In this document: positions 1 through 9,748 of the stretch, piece by piece
Numbering within the stretch: the first letter of the stretch is position 1
Layout of the letters: each line of letters opens with the position of its first letter
NCBI GenBank assembly: GCA_016584305.1
Contig: JACEEZ010011640.1
Span: 22,595 to 86,594 of the forward strand
Direction: 5' to 3'
DNA: 64,000 bases
Origin: Chionoecetes opilio
Lineage: Eukaryota > Arthropoda > Malacostraca > Decapoda > Majidae
Notes under the pieces: model-generated
Told to the model about the DNA's origin: nothing
Database searches by the model: none
The model's input: the letters and a program-made list of their open reading frames with translations, nothing else
Translations under genes and position numbers: made by a program

Positions 1-173
1 GGGAAAGGACCGTTATAATGGACGAGAGTTTCGCGGTCGTTTTCAGAGACACTGACTATTTTTTCTTGGCCTACAATAGGTGCTTGTTCTAATGGAGATT
101 GTTTTATTTTGCGCAAACCAAAAAAATTATAATAAATTTAAAAAATTTAAATTAAAGAAAAGTATACTTTGTG

Positions 174-796
174 GTTAAGGTTTCATTAAAACCTATAAGG
201 TTAGGTTAGGTTTCATTAAAACCTTTAAGGTTAGGTTAGGTTTCATTAAAACCTTTAAGGTTAGGTTAAGTTTCATTAAAACCTTTAAGGTTAGGTTAAG
301 TTTCATTAAAACCTTCAAGGTTAGGTTAGGTTTCATTAAAACCTGTAAGGTTAGGTTAGGTTTCATTAAAACCTTTAAGGTTAGGTTAGGTTTCATTAAA
401 ACCTATAAGGTTAGGTTAGGTTTCATTAAAACCTTTAAGGTTAGGTTAGGTTTCATTAAACCTTTAAGGTTAGGTTAGGTTTCATTAAAACCTATAAGGT
501 TAGGTTAGGTTTCATTAAAACCTATAAGGTTAGGTTAGGTTTCATTAAAACCTTTAAGGTTAGGTTAGATTTCATTAAAACCTTTAAGGTTAGGTTAGGT
601 TCATTAAAACCTGTAAGGTTAGGTTAGGTTTCATTAAAACCTTTAAGGTTAGGTTAGGTTTCATTAAAACCTATAAGGTTAGGTTAGATTTCATTAAAAC
701 CTATAAGGTTAGGTTAGGTTTCATTAAAACCTTTAAGGTTAGGTTAGGTTTCATTAAAACTTGTAAGGTTAGGTTAGGTTTCATTAAAACTTTTAA
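174..796. repeat. 30-bp TTAGG-like satellite, about 21 units
   Basis: About 21 near-identical 30-bp units, each combining TTTCATTAAAACC, a short AAGG-type palindrome and two GGTTAGG steps. Units differ by one or two bases. The array resumes at 2038-2092, after the transposon that split it. The open reading frame through it (193-396, minus) is a product of the 30-bp periodicity and is not a gene. Confidence 0.9.
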
Positions 797-2037
797 AGTA
801 ATCGTCCAGACCCAATTTTTTTTTGCCGAATTATGTTGAATGTATATTCAAAACACCTAATCCACCAAAAATAATTGATTTCCAGGCCTTATTTCCGTAA
901 AAACACGACTTTTGTAAAAAGCGCGCGAAAAAAAAAATCTTCCCTCCAACAGGGCTACGACTGTTATTGATGACGTCAGAACAGGGACGCCCGCAGACAC
1001 TCTGTCTGACACCTGTCGGCAAATGTTATGATGAGCGATTGTACTTCGGTGTCAGACAGTGAATCTGTCGCTGTGACAGATCTAGAATACGATGCTCAAT
1101 CTGACACCGAAAGAAATGACGCTGGTCTCGTATACTATGAGGAAAACGAACCTCAGATTGTCATGGGATCCTATATGTTTGAGCCCGAGTACGAGGTGGA
1201 TGAACAGGTGTTTGCAGAGCCTGAGGTTCAGCAGGAGGACCTGGCACTTCTCCAAAACATGGATTGGTAAATAAGGTTAAACCATGTGTGTGTGGGAATC
1301 ACAATGAAGGTACTTTCGAGAAAATCCTATGGTTAGTTTTGGAGCTACAGTCAAACGTAATTACTCGGAAACCACATACTAGCATTAACTACAGCAAAGA
1401 GTTGGAAAATATGCGGGCGGGAAGGCAGAAAGTGTGACAGCCACACACCACAGGGTCTCTCCCACAGGGCACGCCCACGCCCACTCCACAACTGGTTTAC
1501 TTGGTTTACTTGGTCTTGTTAAGGGGCAAAGCCTCACAGTCGTGGTGGTCCATCGCTACCCTCACTACACACCGTTTCTCAACACAACTGCTGGCCCAAC
1601 ACACTATAGGCGTGAATCACCACACGCCACTCCGCCACTCCACTCCTACACACGCCACTCCTTTCCGTGTGCAAACTTTTCTCGAAAGGCACAGCTGTCT
1701 TGCTGCACCCATAAAGGATGCATGCATGTGGCATATAGCAAAACAAATCTATCAGAAACATATCTTCAAGTACTATATTTATCTCTGTGTTTACGTGCCT
1801 CTCTGATCAAGCGCGGGAAGATGAGCCTCCCTGATGCTGCGTCACCGAGCCTGAGCCTGAGCGTCTGCAAACCTTGAGAGCGTTTTGAAAACTCGGGGAA
1901 TTTGCAGATTTTGATTGCGGATTATTTAAAAACGGCTGACTGGATACAAAAGTGACGACGTATTGTTGATATACTCGTTAATGGCTATGCTTTGATTGCA
2001 TTAAATCAGGAATGATGAAATGGTCTGGACGATTACT
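797..2037. mobile_element. TTAA-flanked DNA transposon, 1,241 bp, inside the satellite
   Basis: Perfect 16-bp terminal inverted repeats, AGTAATCGTCCAGACC (797-812) and its complement (2022-2037), are flanked on both sides by TTAA (793-796 and 2038-2041). Removing the element with one TTAA restores an ordinary satellite unit, so both boundaries are exact. TTAA targets are typical of piggyBac and Kolobok elements. No transposase is present, so it is non-autonomous or internally deleted. It carries one short acidic ORF at 1028-1270 and a CRE-like TGACGTCA near 970 just upstream of it. Confidence 0.85.
1028..1270 (+). CDS. Acidic 80-aa ORF with YMFEPE motif (P2X7 C-terminal-like N region?)
   Basis: An 80-codon ORF inside the TTAA transposon. 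The first 45 residues are Ser/Asp/Glu-rich, followed by YMFEPEYE at about residue 49 and an ending LLQNMDW. From memory of the family, invertebrate proteins carrying the P2X7 C-terminal (ballast-type) zinc domain have an acidic leader, a YMFEP-like motif and a DW followed by Cys-x-Cys. Here the reading stops at TGGTAA, where GGTAAAT could also be a splice donor. About 20 nt later another frame shows CVCGNH, resembling the start of the Cys cluster. Function is unknown. It could be a captured host exon or an accessory transposon protein. The ORF could also be written with a start three bases later, since there are two adjacent Met codons. Confidence 0.45.
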   Translation: MMSDCTSVSDSESVAVTDLEYDAQSDTERNDAGLVYYEENEPQIVMGSYMFEPEYEVDEQVFAEPEVQQEDLALLQNMDW

Positions 2038-2240
2038 TTAAGGTTAGGTTAGGTTTCATTAAAACATTTAAGGTTAGGTTAGGTTTCATTTTTTTTTTTT
2101 TTTTTTTTTTTTATATATTTTTTTGGTTTTGGTTTGCGCAAAATAAAACTATCTCCATTAGAACAAGCACCTATTGTGGGCCCAAAGAAAAATAGTCGGT
2201 GTCTCTGAAAACGACCGCGAAACTCTCGTCCATTATAACC

Positions 2241-2450
2241 GAGTTCCCTGTGTCTGTATGTGTCTGTATGTGTGTGTGTGTGTGTGTGTGTGTTGTTTGG
2301 GGGAAGGGGGAGTGTGGGCAAACGCTACCGTAGAAATTGACCAAAACAACTAGTGTACGAACTGACTACACCCCTTCTGGTCCTAGTGTAAAATAATACC
2401 CATAAAAAAAAGGTATTATTCTAGTGTTCCTAGTACAGTAATAGTAGTTC
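2241..2450. repeat. TG microsatellite and unannotated spacer
   Basis: A (TG)n run with TGTCTGTA variants occupies 2248-2293. The rest up to 2450 is non-coding. The piece around 2296-2350 resembles 3022-3075 as a direct repeat. Confidence 0.6.
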
Positions 2451-3050
2451 CTAGTCTAGTACTCCCCCTCTCCCACAAAACAGGCTTGGGGACCTGGGGC
2501 AATGCGGGATATTTGGCTGGGGTACAAAATATGCGTCGCAACCACATACTTTTTGAGTTAGGTGTGTTGTAAAAATTCCCTAGATATAGGGAAAATTCTT
2601 TGGATTTCTTCTGAGTCCAGAGACGTGTGAACCTGACGATCCTCACAGAATGATGACCGAAGTGTCGAGAACCCCCAACCCCCCCGCTAAGAGGTTAGGC
2701 TAGATTTGTTTAGGTCAGGTTATATTTGGTTAGGTTAGTTTGGATTTGGTTAGGTTAGGTTAGATTTAGTTAGGTTAGGTTAGCTTAGGTTAGATTTGGT
2801 TAGGTTAGCTTAGGTTAGATTTGGTTAGGTTAGTGTATCGGTGGGTCAAGTCCCCCGCTAGGTTAGGTTAATTTTGATTAGGCAAATTTCTCTAGATATA
2901 AGGAAATTACCCTAGATCTAGGGAATTTTACCCCCCTACACAACTCTTAAATTACGTGTTTACGACGCATAATTTGTTGCCCACCCGAAAACCCCGCATT
3001 CCCACAGGTCCCCAAGCTTGTTTGGGGGAAGTGGAGAGTATGGACAAACA
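2450..3050. repeat. Inverted repeat with degenerate TTAGG core
   Basis: The arm at about 2484-2600 (GCTTGGGGACCTG, GCGTCG, then TAGATATAGGGAAAATTC) reappears inverted at about 2885-3022. Between them, 2690-2880 is a degenerate array of TTTGGTTAGGTTAG steps. Similar arm sequence lies at 25000-25050 and 54600-54775, each next to CCTAA-rich cores, so this is a second family built on the same plan as the element at 12-2240. No gene is present. Confidence 0.6.
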
Positions 3051-3400
3051 CTAGAATTTTACCAAAATAATTCGCGTCTTGAACGTCACAAAAAGTCAAT
3101 TCGGACAATTTCCTTCCACCCATCAACAAAACCACCAAAATCCCACAAAAAACCCAATAATTCCCACAGAAACCCTGCAAAACACCCTGAAATATGGAGC
3201 TACAAACACGTCTTTACACAACCCTTAATAGACCCTTAATTAAAGGTGACACAAGGTTAACTACGCGCTATAAAGGTGTGGGAGTGTATGATAGTACTCA
3301 CTCGTTTACGTATTGTGGTGTCTTCGATGATAACTACGTCGTCATCGTCCGAATTGTAACTATTGTCCACGTCCATTTGTTGTGGGTCGGCCATCTTGGT
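3050..3400 (-). repeat. Interspersed repeat carrying a first-exon-like ORF, copy 1
   Basis: This block recurs at 26060-26470 (same orientation) and 54188-54480 (opposite orientation). On the minus strand an ATG in good context (3394-3392) opens a 31-codon exon ending at 3302, immediately followed by the splice donor GTGAGT. The peptide starts MADPQQMDVD and contains an acidic stretch followed by VVIIED, which resembles a SUMO-interacting motif (hydrophobic core plus acidic side). The downstream intron-like part (3075-3300) is also conserved between copies. It may be the 5' end of a multicopy transposon gene, but no downstream exon is recognised. Confidence 0.5.
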
Positions 3401-3819
3401 GGCTGTGGGAAGGCGCGAGCACGAGTTGTGAGACCTCTGACCTCTGACCTCTTGACCTGCCTTATTAAAAATACCTGTAGGGGATTGGATTATATGAGGT
3501 AAAAGGTAAATGGGGCATACGCGTGGCCTCGGTGCTCATCTCCGTGGCATTAATCCTTGAGCCTGTGGTACCCCGGGACCAGGGCACCGTAGATAACCTA
3601 TAGTGCCAGTCACTCGCCACTGCCCTAAGTCCCCAGGCAAAATATATTACGAATTTTAACATCCTACAGACTTGTATGTGAAACTGAAGACTTAGGTGTG
3701 TCATATTAAACTACTGTGACATCTTCCGTGGCACATAAAAATCATTGACTGATGCAAATTCGTAATTTTTGTCCTGGCGACATTATGCAGTGGGGGACTG
3801 GCGACTTAGTGTTTTAGGT

Positions 3820-4010
3820 AGTGTGACATTTTTGGTTTTCCCACAGTTCCCTTCCCCGGGTTTTTCCTCGGTACCCATTTATAAAACCATCCCAGAAAGG
3901 AAGGATAACAGCTGTTTGGGCGCATCCCGACCCCCGGGGCCGGGATTCAAACCCGGGGCCCGCGATTCGTGGGTACGCGTATCCATACACCACATGCATG
4001 TCGAAACAAA
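3820..4010 (-). mobile_element. tRNA-derived SINE
   Basis: Read on the minus strand, a tRNA-like head has an A-box-like TGGTGTATGGAT (about 3985-4000) and a B-box-like GGTTTGAATCCC (3942-3953). A body follows with CGCCCAAACAGCTG and GGGATGGTTTTATAAATGGG. The gap between the boxes fits a tRNA, but the body does not fold as one, so this is a SINE and not a tRNA gene. An (AC)n microsatellite follows at 4050-4125. Confidence 0.55.
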
Positions 4011-4152
4011 TATGTCAAAACTTTTTAACATGCAAAATCTTCTTTCAACACACACACACAACACACACACACACGTACACCCCACACACACCCCCAAAAA
4101 AAGCACACACACACACACACACAAATAACAATTCTTTAAGAACATAAGGGAA

Positions 4153-4960
4153 GTTTACCCTTAGTCACCCCTAAAAACTTTTTTCTGTGGATCATTGTTT
4201 GGGGCCCCGTAAATTAAGCGAGGGGTTTTGATGAGCGGGGATAGAAGTGGAGCGAGGGTCTTTTTTCGGGGGAATGGGTTTAGGAGGGGGGTGGACCCCG
4301 TGGATGGGCCCACGTTTTTTGTACTGAGGGGTAAAAGGGGAAGTATATTGTGTGGGGGTGTGTGTTGAGTTGGTGATTGCTTGGTTATGATTGATGATTG
4401 TAAGGTGTTGTGTTTTGGAAAGTGATGGTGGAAACAGCTGGGTTTTTGTGTACCCCTGGTGTTGGTTTTTGGACTTTGACGGGCGTTAAGCTGATGGGTG
4501 AGAAACAGCCGGTTGTTGGAGGCGTGTACCCTGGTGTGTGGTTTGTGTCGTTTGACTGGGTGTAACCCTGAGGGTGTGTGATGAATAAAATTGATGTTTG
4601 AGACTCAAAGGGCTATGTTAGATTTATTTTTTTTGTTTATGTATATATATATTGTGTAAATTAAAAATTTTTAAATAGGAAGTGTCAATTTTTGCCTGGG
4701 GGTTGTGAGAGTGAGGTCTGGTTGGGGAGTGGGTCTGGTTGGGGGTGAGGGGTTGGGGTTTGGGTTTGAGAGTGAGGTTGGGTTTGTGAGATGAGGGGGG
4801 TTGGGGATTGGGGGAAAATTATTCCCAACCCCCCGGGCCCGGGGAACTTCTTTTAAAGAGAAAAGAAAGGCACATGTGGGTTTGCCAATATTTTACTGTG
4901 ATTTTTTTTGGGCAGAAAGGCGCAGTTTTTTTTAATGGGGCGGGGGGACGAAACAGTATT
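4153..4960 (+). repeat. 5' LTR of the Gmr1-like element
   Basis: Matches 9749-10630 over most of its length, with gaps: the first 250 bp, the GCTGATGGGTGAG...TGTTGGAGGC stretch (4490-4530 versus 10020-10050) and the GAACTTCT block near 4845 (versus 10560). A likely poly(A) signal AATAAA is at 4585. The 3' boundary near 4950 is an estimate, because the primer-binding site is not certain. Confidence 0.55.
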
Positions 4961-5549
4961 TGGGGGCCTGCCGGGAGGAATTTTGATTTTGTGTGTGGAC
5001 CAGCGACCCGGGGGGCCATACCTACCCGCTACCCTCCCCAACCCTGCCAACCCTGCGAACCGCAACCCTGCCACGTGGAACTCCCCGGGTTTACTTCTCA
5101 TGCCTTCAGACTGTGTACCTGTGCACTCCAATTTTTATGATGGGGGAAATGTGAGCGACTTTAGGGTTCATCGGAGGTGCACTACCTAATCAGTGTACCA
5201 GGGAGGATTTAATGAAATTAGCAGAGAAATTTTGAGATAGAGTTGAATCTAGGCTCAAGGAGGAATGCAAGAGAATTAGTAAAGAATAATAGACTTGGGT
5301 GTTAAGGGGGAAGAGCGGATAAGATGAAAAAAAAAAGGATGGGTGTGGAAGAAAGACCCCTGGAACAGGGGGTGAAGTATGTATGGAAGTATTATACAGA
5401 GTGGGGTTGGGGAAATGGAACAGGTTGCAAAAAAGGAGAAATTGGCATGAGGGCAGAAGTTGAAAAAGGAAAATTGAACAGGGGAGAGGTGCAAATAAAA
5501 AAATGGAGTAACAATGGTGGTCCCGGGGAAGCAATGAGGAAAAATTCAT

Positions 5550-5790
5550 TTTGTGCCAAATTTGTGGAGGAGGAAGAAAAAATTACTTTCTTAAATTTTA
5601 AAAAAGTGGAAATATTGAGAGGTTTGGCATGAGAATAATGGGCTTTATTAGTACGAAAAAAATTTAAAGGTAAAGAAAGAGGGGTTTTGCGGGTTTGAGT
5701 GAGAGAATGTATAAATATCTTTTGTAAAGGAACCGTATTACAAACGTGAAATGACCTGGCTATGAAGAGATTCAGAATGTAAAGAAAATC
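5550..5790 (+). pseudogene. Gag fragment of the Gmr1-like element
   Basis: Frames around 5550-5790 read FVEEEEKITFLNFKKVE, then WALLVRKKFKGK, then VLQT. These are the spaced aromatic and basic landmarks of the capsid region of this gypsy group. Frameshifts separate each block. Between 5790 and 7165 I cannot recognise the nucleocapsid or protease, although the element should have both. The AT-rich sequence there holds only short ORFs on the opposite strand, which I regard as shadows. Confidence 0.5.
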
Positions 5791-7164
5791 CAAAAACTTA
5801 CATTTTTAAAATGGCCAGAGAGGTGCTTTAAAAATGTGATAATGGTTTGAAGGCAGAAATGTAAATAAAAAGGAGGACAAGGCAGTTATGATTTAGAACA
5901 TTTAGAAATTTTTAAAACCAGAGTTGAGGTATAAATTATGAAGTTGATATAAAAGATGTGATGGAGGCGGGACGAAAGGCTGCCCAAACTTGAGGGGCCT
6001 ACGGCTTTGAAATTCAGGTAAAGGGTTAGACTTAGCCACCGAGCGGGGTTCTGGTAACTGGGCTGGTTAGGGGAGTAGAAAGGGGAACAAAATTTTCTTT
6101 TAAAAGGATCGAAAAGGGAAAAAAAATCTGGGTTCAAATAACTATGTAAAATCTATTTTGGAGGAAATTTTAGAATCGGCAGTATTTCACCCCCTCCCAG
6201 AAAATAATGTGGGTAATGCCCCAAGGCGAGTCATTTCCTTGATTAGATTTTATAAATGTGGTAAGTTGGACCCCTAAGTATATATTGTGGAAACCCAAAA
6301 AAGCTTGCCCCCAAATGCACTTTGGGAAAACGGGGACAAAAAATATAAATTTATAGGTATATAAATTCAAAGGGGCAGGACACAGTTCCGGGAAGGGTGT
6401 AGAGCATTTGCCAACAAATGTTAGCACTGAGAAGAAATTTTTACCTGCATTTGATTTTGAACCTTTTATTACAAAGGAAAGGAATGTAGAGATAGTGCAA
6501 AAGGGGGAAAATTTGTAATTTTTGGGGGGCGGGTGCCATTTAAAGTCTTGTATTTAAAGAATACTTGGAATGGAGGGGAAAACTTTACAGGTGTAAAATT
6601 TTGGGTTTAAAAGGGTATAGGATCTTGGAATAGTCTTTCCCTATTCATCATGTGTGGTTTAAGAGGGGTTTCGTCACCAGGAAAGTAAGGTAGGGTAGTA
6701 AGAACTTCCAGTAACAGTGTAACTGCCCCGGGGGAATGTTTGGCGGGTGAACAGGTAGTCCCTACCTGAGCTTATGGAGAACCCCTAAAATTTGTCAGAT
6801 GATGACATTTTAGAGCCTGAAATATGTAAGGTTGAAGAAAGGTAAGGAAGTATACGTTCCAGCATGTGTATGAAAAAACAAGGCCAAGAAAATAGGGGAG
6901 AGGAATGGTTTTAACCCTCATTGTTTGATGGGTGGAGTCCCACGGAGGTTGACAGTGAAAGGGATGAGACTAAATGTGAGGCAGGGATTATGTAATTATT
7001 TTGTGAGGGAAAGGATTTGACAAGTGCCGGGGGGAAAGATGAGAGTCTAAAATCTTTTGGAGTGAGGCAGTGAAAAGGGGAGCTTAAATTAGGATGGGGG
7101 ATTTATGTGGAGAATGAATTTTTTAATGAGGAAGTGGGGGCCCTACTGAACCCCCAGTAAAGAT

Positions 7165-8225
7165 CATTGGATGGTAAAGACTCAAATTGTTGTTCCCTAG
7201 GAAGATAGAGAGAAAGTTTAGAATTGGCACATGAAAAAATTTGGGTCGGGTCATTTGGGTGAAAAAAAAGACTTTAAACAAAATAACAGCTCTTTTTTAT
7301 TGGCCGGATAAAGAAGAGGTAATGTTTTTGTAAACTTGCCATGTATCCCAAAGGGGGAGGAAAACCAAAAAAAACTATAGTAAAAAGCACCCTGTGCCCT
7401 ATTCCTGTGGGGGGTGAGCCATTTAGTAGAATATGCTTGATTTTTTGGGCCCTCTTCCTGCTTCTAAGGAGGCAACCATTATTTATTGACCAAAATTTTT
7501 GGCTACTAGATCCCGAAGGAAAAGCATTTTAGAAGTTTTCGCTAAAGTTTTGTGAGAGAGTTGGGGAATTTTTTTTTTGTGGGTTTTGGGCTTCCTAAAG
7601 AAATCAATCGGGCAGGGTAGTAACTTCACTTTAAAATTTTTTGGCAAGTGTTTCAGGGGTTGAAATTTAATAAAAAATTATCAAAGGGTCCCCCGCAGTC
7701 ACAAAGGGTGTTAAAAGGTTTTACCAGACCTCAAAAACCGAGGACATATTTTTTGGAATTTGGTAGGGATTGGGAGGGCTGTGCCGGTTAGACTTTTGCT
7801 TTGAGAGATCTATACAGGAATCCAGGGTTTTCCCCCTTTTAACTTGGTAATGGGCTGAGGTCAAAGGGCTTGAGGATGTTTTAAGGAGAAATTTTTTTAG
7901 GGGAAAATTTAAAAATAAACCAAATGTTTTTTGGAAAAGTAGCAAAGTTTGGGAGACTGTGAGGGCCTAAGAAAATTTGCTGGTGGAATTAAAGGAATCC
8001 AAGGGATTGAAGAAATGGTATGAGAAAAGGAAAAAGAGAGAGATTTTCCAAAACCTGGTGACAAGGATTGGGGCTGTTCCCACTGCAAGGTAACCTTTAA
8101 AAAGCTAAATACTGGGGCCTTGGTTTTAATTTGAGAAAAAGATTAGTGATGTAAATTATTTAGTAGAAACCCTCCAGGGAGACGCAAAGGGGTAGCTATG
8201 CCATAAAAATGTTGAAGCCATATTG
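7165..8225 (+). pseudogene. Integrase of the Gmr1-like element
   Basis: The landmarks run in integrase order. TQIVVP is near 7180. The zinc-binding start (LAHE at 7224; FYWPD at 7290; a single Cys codon followed by HV near 7337) follows. The core has GEPFSR at 7415, and GSNFT at 7613 marks the second catalytic region. PQSQ lies at 7697, then RDLYRNPGFSPFNLV (7805-7850), KKWYEKR near 8020 and the C-terminal LCHKNVEA at 8195. Multiple frameshifts make it non-functional as read. Its position upstream of the RT is the notable point. No chromodomain is visible. Confidence 0.75.
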
Positions 8226-8594
8226 ACAGAGAGAATATACGGAGTAAGTAAATAATATAGTTTGTGGAAAGTTGTAAATCCGAAAAAAAGGAGATGTGGG
8301 CATAGTGATTTTTCAGATGTGGGGCAGAGTTTGGAACTCAGTAGTATTCACAGTTGGAAAAGAAGTTGAAACATTTTTGTCGGGATGAGAAAAGGGGAAG
8401 TAAAAAGAATTATAAAGATTTAAAAACTTTGTTTTCCATGCCCCAGAAGAACAAAGTAAATTTTACATGATGTGAGATTGAAAAGTAGCACCCAATAAAA
8501 AACACCCATACAGAGTGACACCACAGAAAAGAGAGATAATGAGAAAAAAAGTAATCATGTTTTAAAAAATTTTATTTTAAATTTAAAATAGCAA

Positions 8595-9700
8595 TAGTCC
8601 CTGGAGTTCACCCGTGTGTTTTGGGGCCTAAAAACCCGGAGGGAAGGGTTTTTAGATTTTTTATGATTAAGAAAAGGGTTAAAGTGGAAAAAAAGTGACT
8701 CTTACCCCCATTCCAGAATGATGCTGTTTGACCAGCTGGGAAAAGCTAGATATGTAACAAAAAAAGACCTCCAAAGGTTTTTGGCAGGTGGATTTAATGA
8801 GAAAGTAGGGAGTTGCACATTTGTTCCTGGATGGACTCTATCATAAAGGTTTGCCTTTTGGTATGAGATAGTTCCCGTTGTTTCAAAGATGGTTTAAAGA
8901 AGTATTGAAGGGAGTCAAATGTTGTACTGTATATTAGATTTATATTGTACTGTATTCTAAATGGGAGGAGCTCTAAAGTTGTTGGTTTTAAATATTTAGG
9001 AAATTTGGTATGCAAAATCTCACAGTGAAACCGATGAAAAGTGATTTTGTAAGGGTTCATGGGATTTTTTTAGATTTAAGGTTGACAAGGAAGGGGAACC
9101 CCTTTGCAAAGTGAAAGGGATTTTGGATTTTTCCTTTCCAACAAAAAGGAAGGAGCTGTTTTAGATTTTTGGGATGAGTGGTTTTTATAGGAGATTTTTT
9201 TAAAATTTTTCACAGTTGCACTGCCATTAACCAGGTTGTTGTGGAAAAAGATTAAATTTGGTGGACGGCATGGAAGAGGGGTTTCAAAAAAATTTAAAGG
9301 GTATTTTTAGTTAATGCTCCCATATTTTTACTCCGATTAGACAGACATTTAAACTGTATGTGGTGCCATGGGGGAGGGGAAATTTGGGGGAGGTTTTTTG
9401 GGAGGAGATGGGAAAGTTTATCATCCCATTGGTATTTTTTAAAAAATTATTGTTATACCAAGATTTGCACAATTTAAAAGGGTTTTGGCTTGATTTTGAA
9501 TTTAAATCATTTTTGATATTATGTAAAAGGGCTGCGAAGCCCGTCAGGTGTTTTACAGATCCCAACCCTTATTTTTGTAAATGTAAAGAAAATTCAAATC
9601 AAAGGTTGAGAGGGGGTGTCTAAGTTTCGGGGTATGTTTGGTTTTTACCCATGTAAAAAGGGAAGGATAATGTGATAGCAGACCTTTTTCACGAGTTCCT
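8595..9700 (+). pseudogene. Reverse transcriptase and RNase H of the Gmr1-like element
   Basis: Before motif A is VPGVHPCVLGPK (8597-8632). The motif A region reads ARYVTKKDLQ (8745-8774), then GLPFGMR near 8850 and VLKGVKCCTVY ending at 8933, where the expected metal-binding YxDD is scrambled by a TAG and indels. The connection domain follows with RKELF-like and FYRR-like pieces (9140-9200), VNAPIFT near 9312 and KKLLLYQ at 9442. The RNase H part has FTDPNPYF at 9551 and GKDNVIAD at 9660. It ends about 50 bp before the 3' LTR. Confidence 0.75.
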
Positions 9701-9748
9701 GTAAGTTGAGCCCTCTTAAGAGAAACTCACATCTTTTTGGAAGGGGGG

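Larger units (their letters stand above)
12..2240. mobile_element. Inverted-repeat element with satellite core, copy 1
   Basis: Two inverted arms of about 110 bp (12-125 and 2121-2240) begin with GTTATAATGGACGAGAG and end near a GCGCAAACC motif. They enclose a 30-bp satellite. The same arms occur at 25739-26057, 42320-42665 and 60361-60720, always facing each other across TTAGG-like sequence, so this is a family rather than a chance palindrome. This copy is enlarged by a separate transposon at 797-2037. No coding potential belongs to the element itself. It looks like a non-autonomous DNA transposon. No target duplication is visible here, and the left flank is cut by the window start. Confidence 0.75.

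Noticed and set aside
174..796. Chromosome end (telomere)
   Set aside because: The TTAGG steps are embedded in a 30-bp unit, bounded by inverted arms and found at several internal sites, so it is a transposable satellite and not a terminal array.
3769..4128. 119-codon plus-strand ORF
   Set aside because: It runs antisense through the SINE and into an AC microsatellite, with His-Thr repeats.
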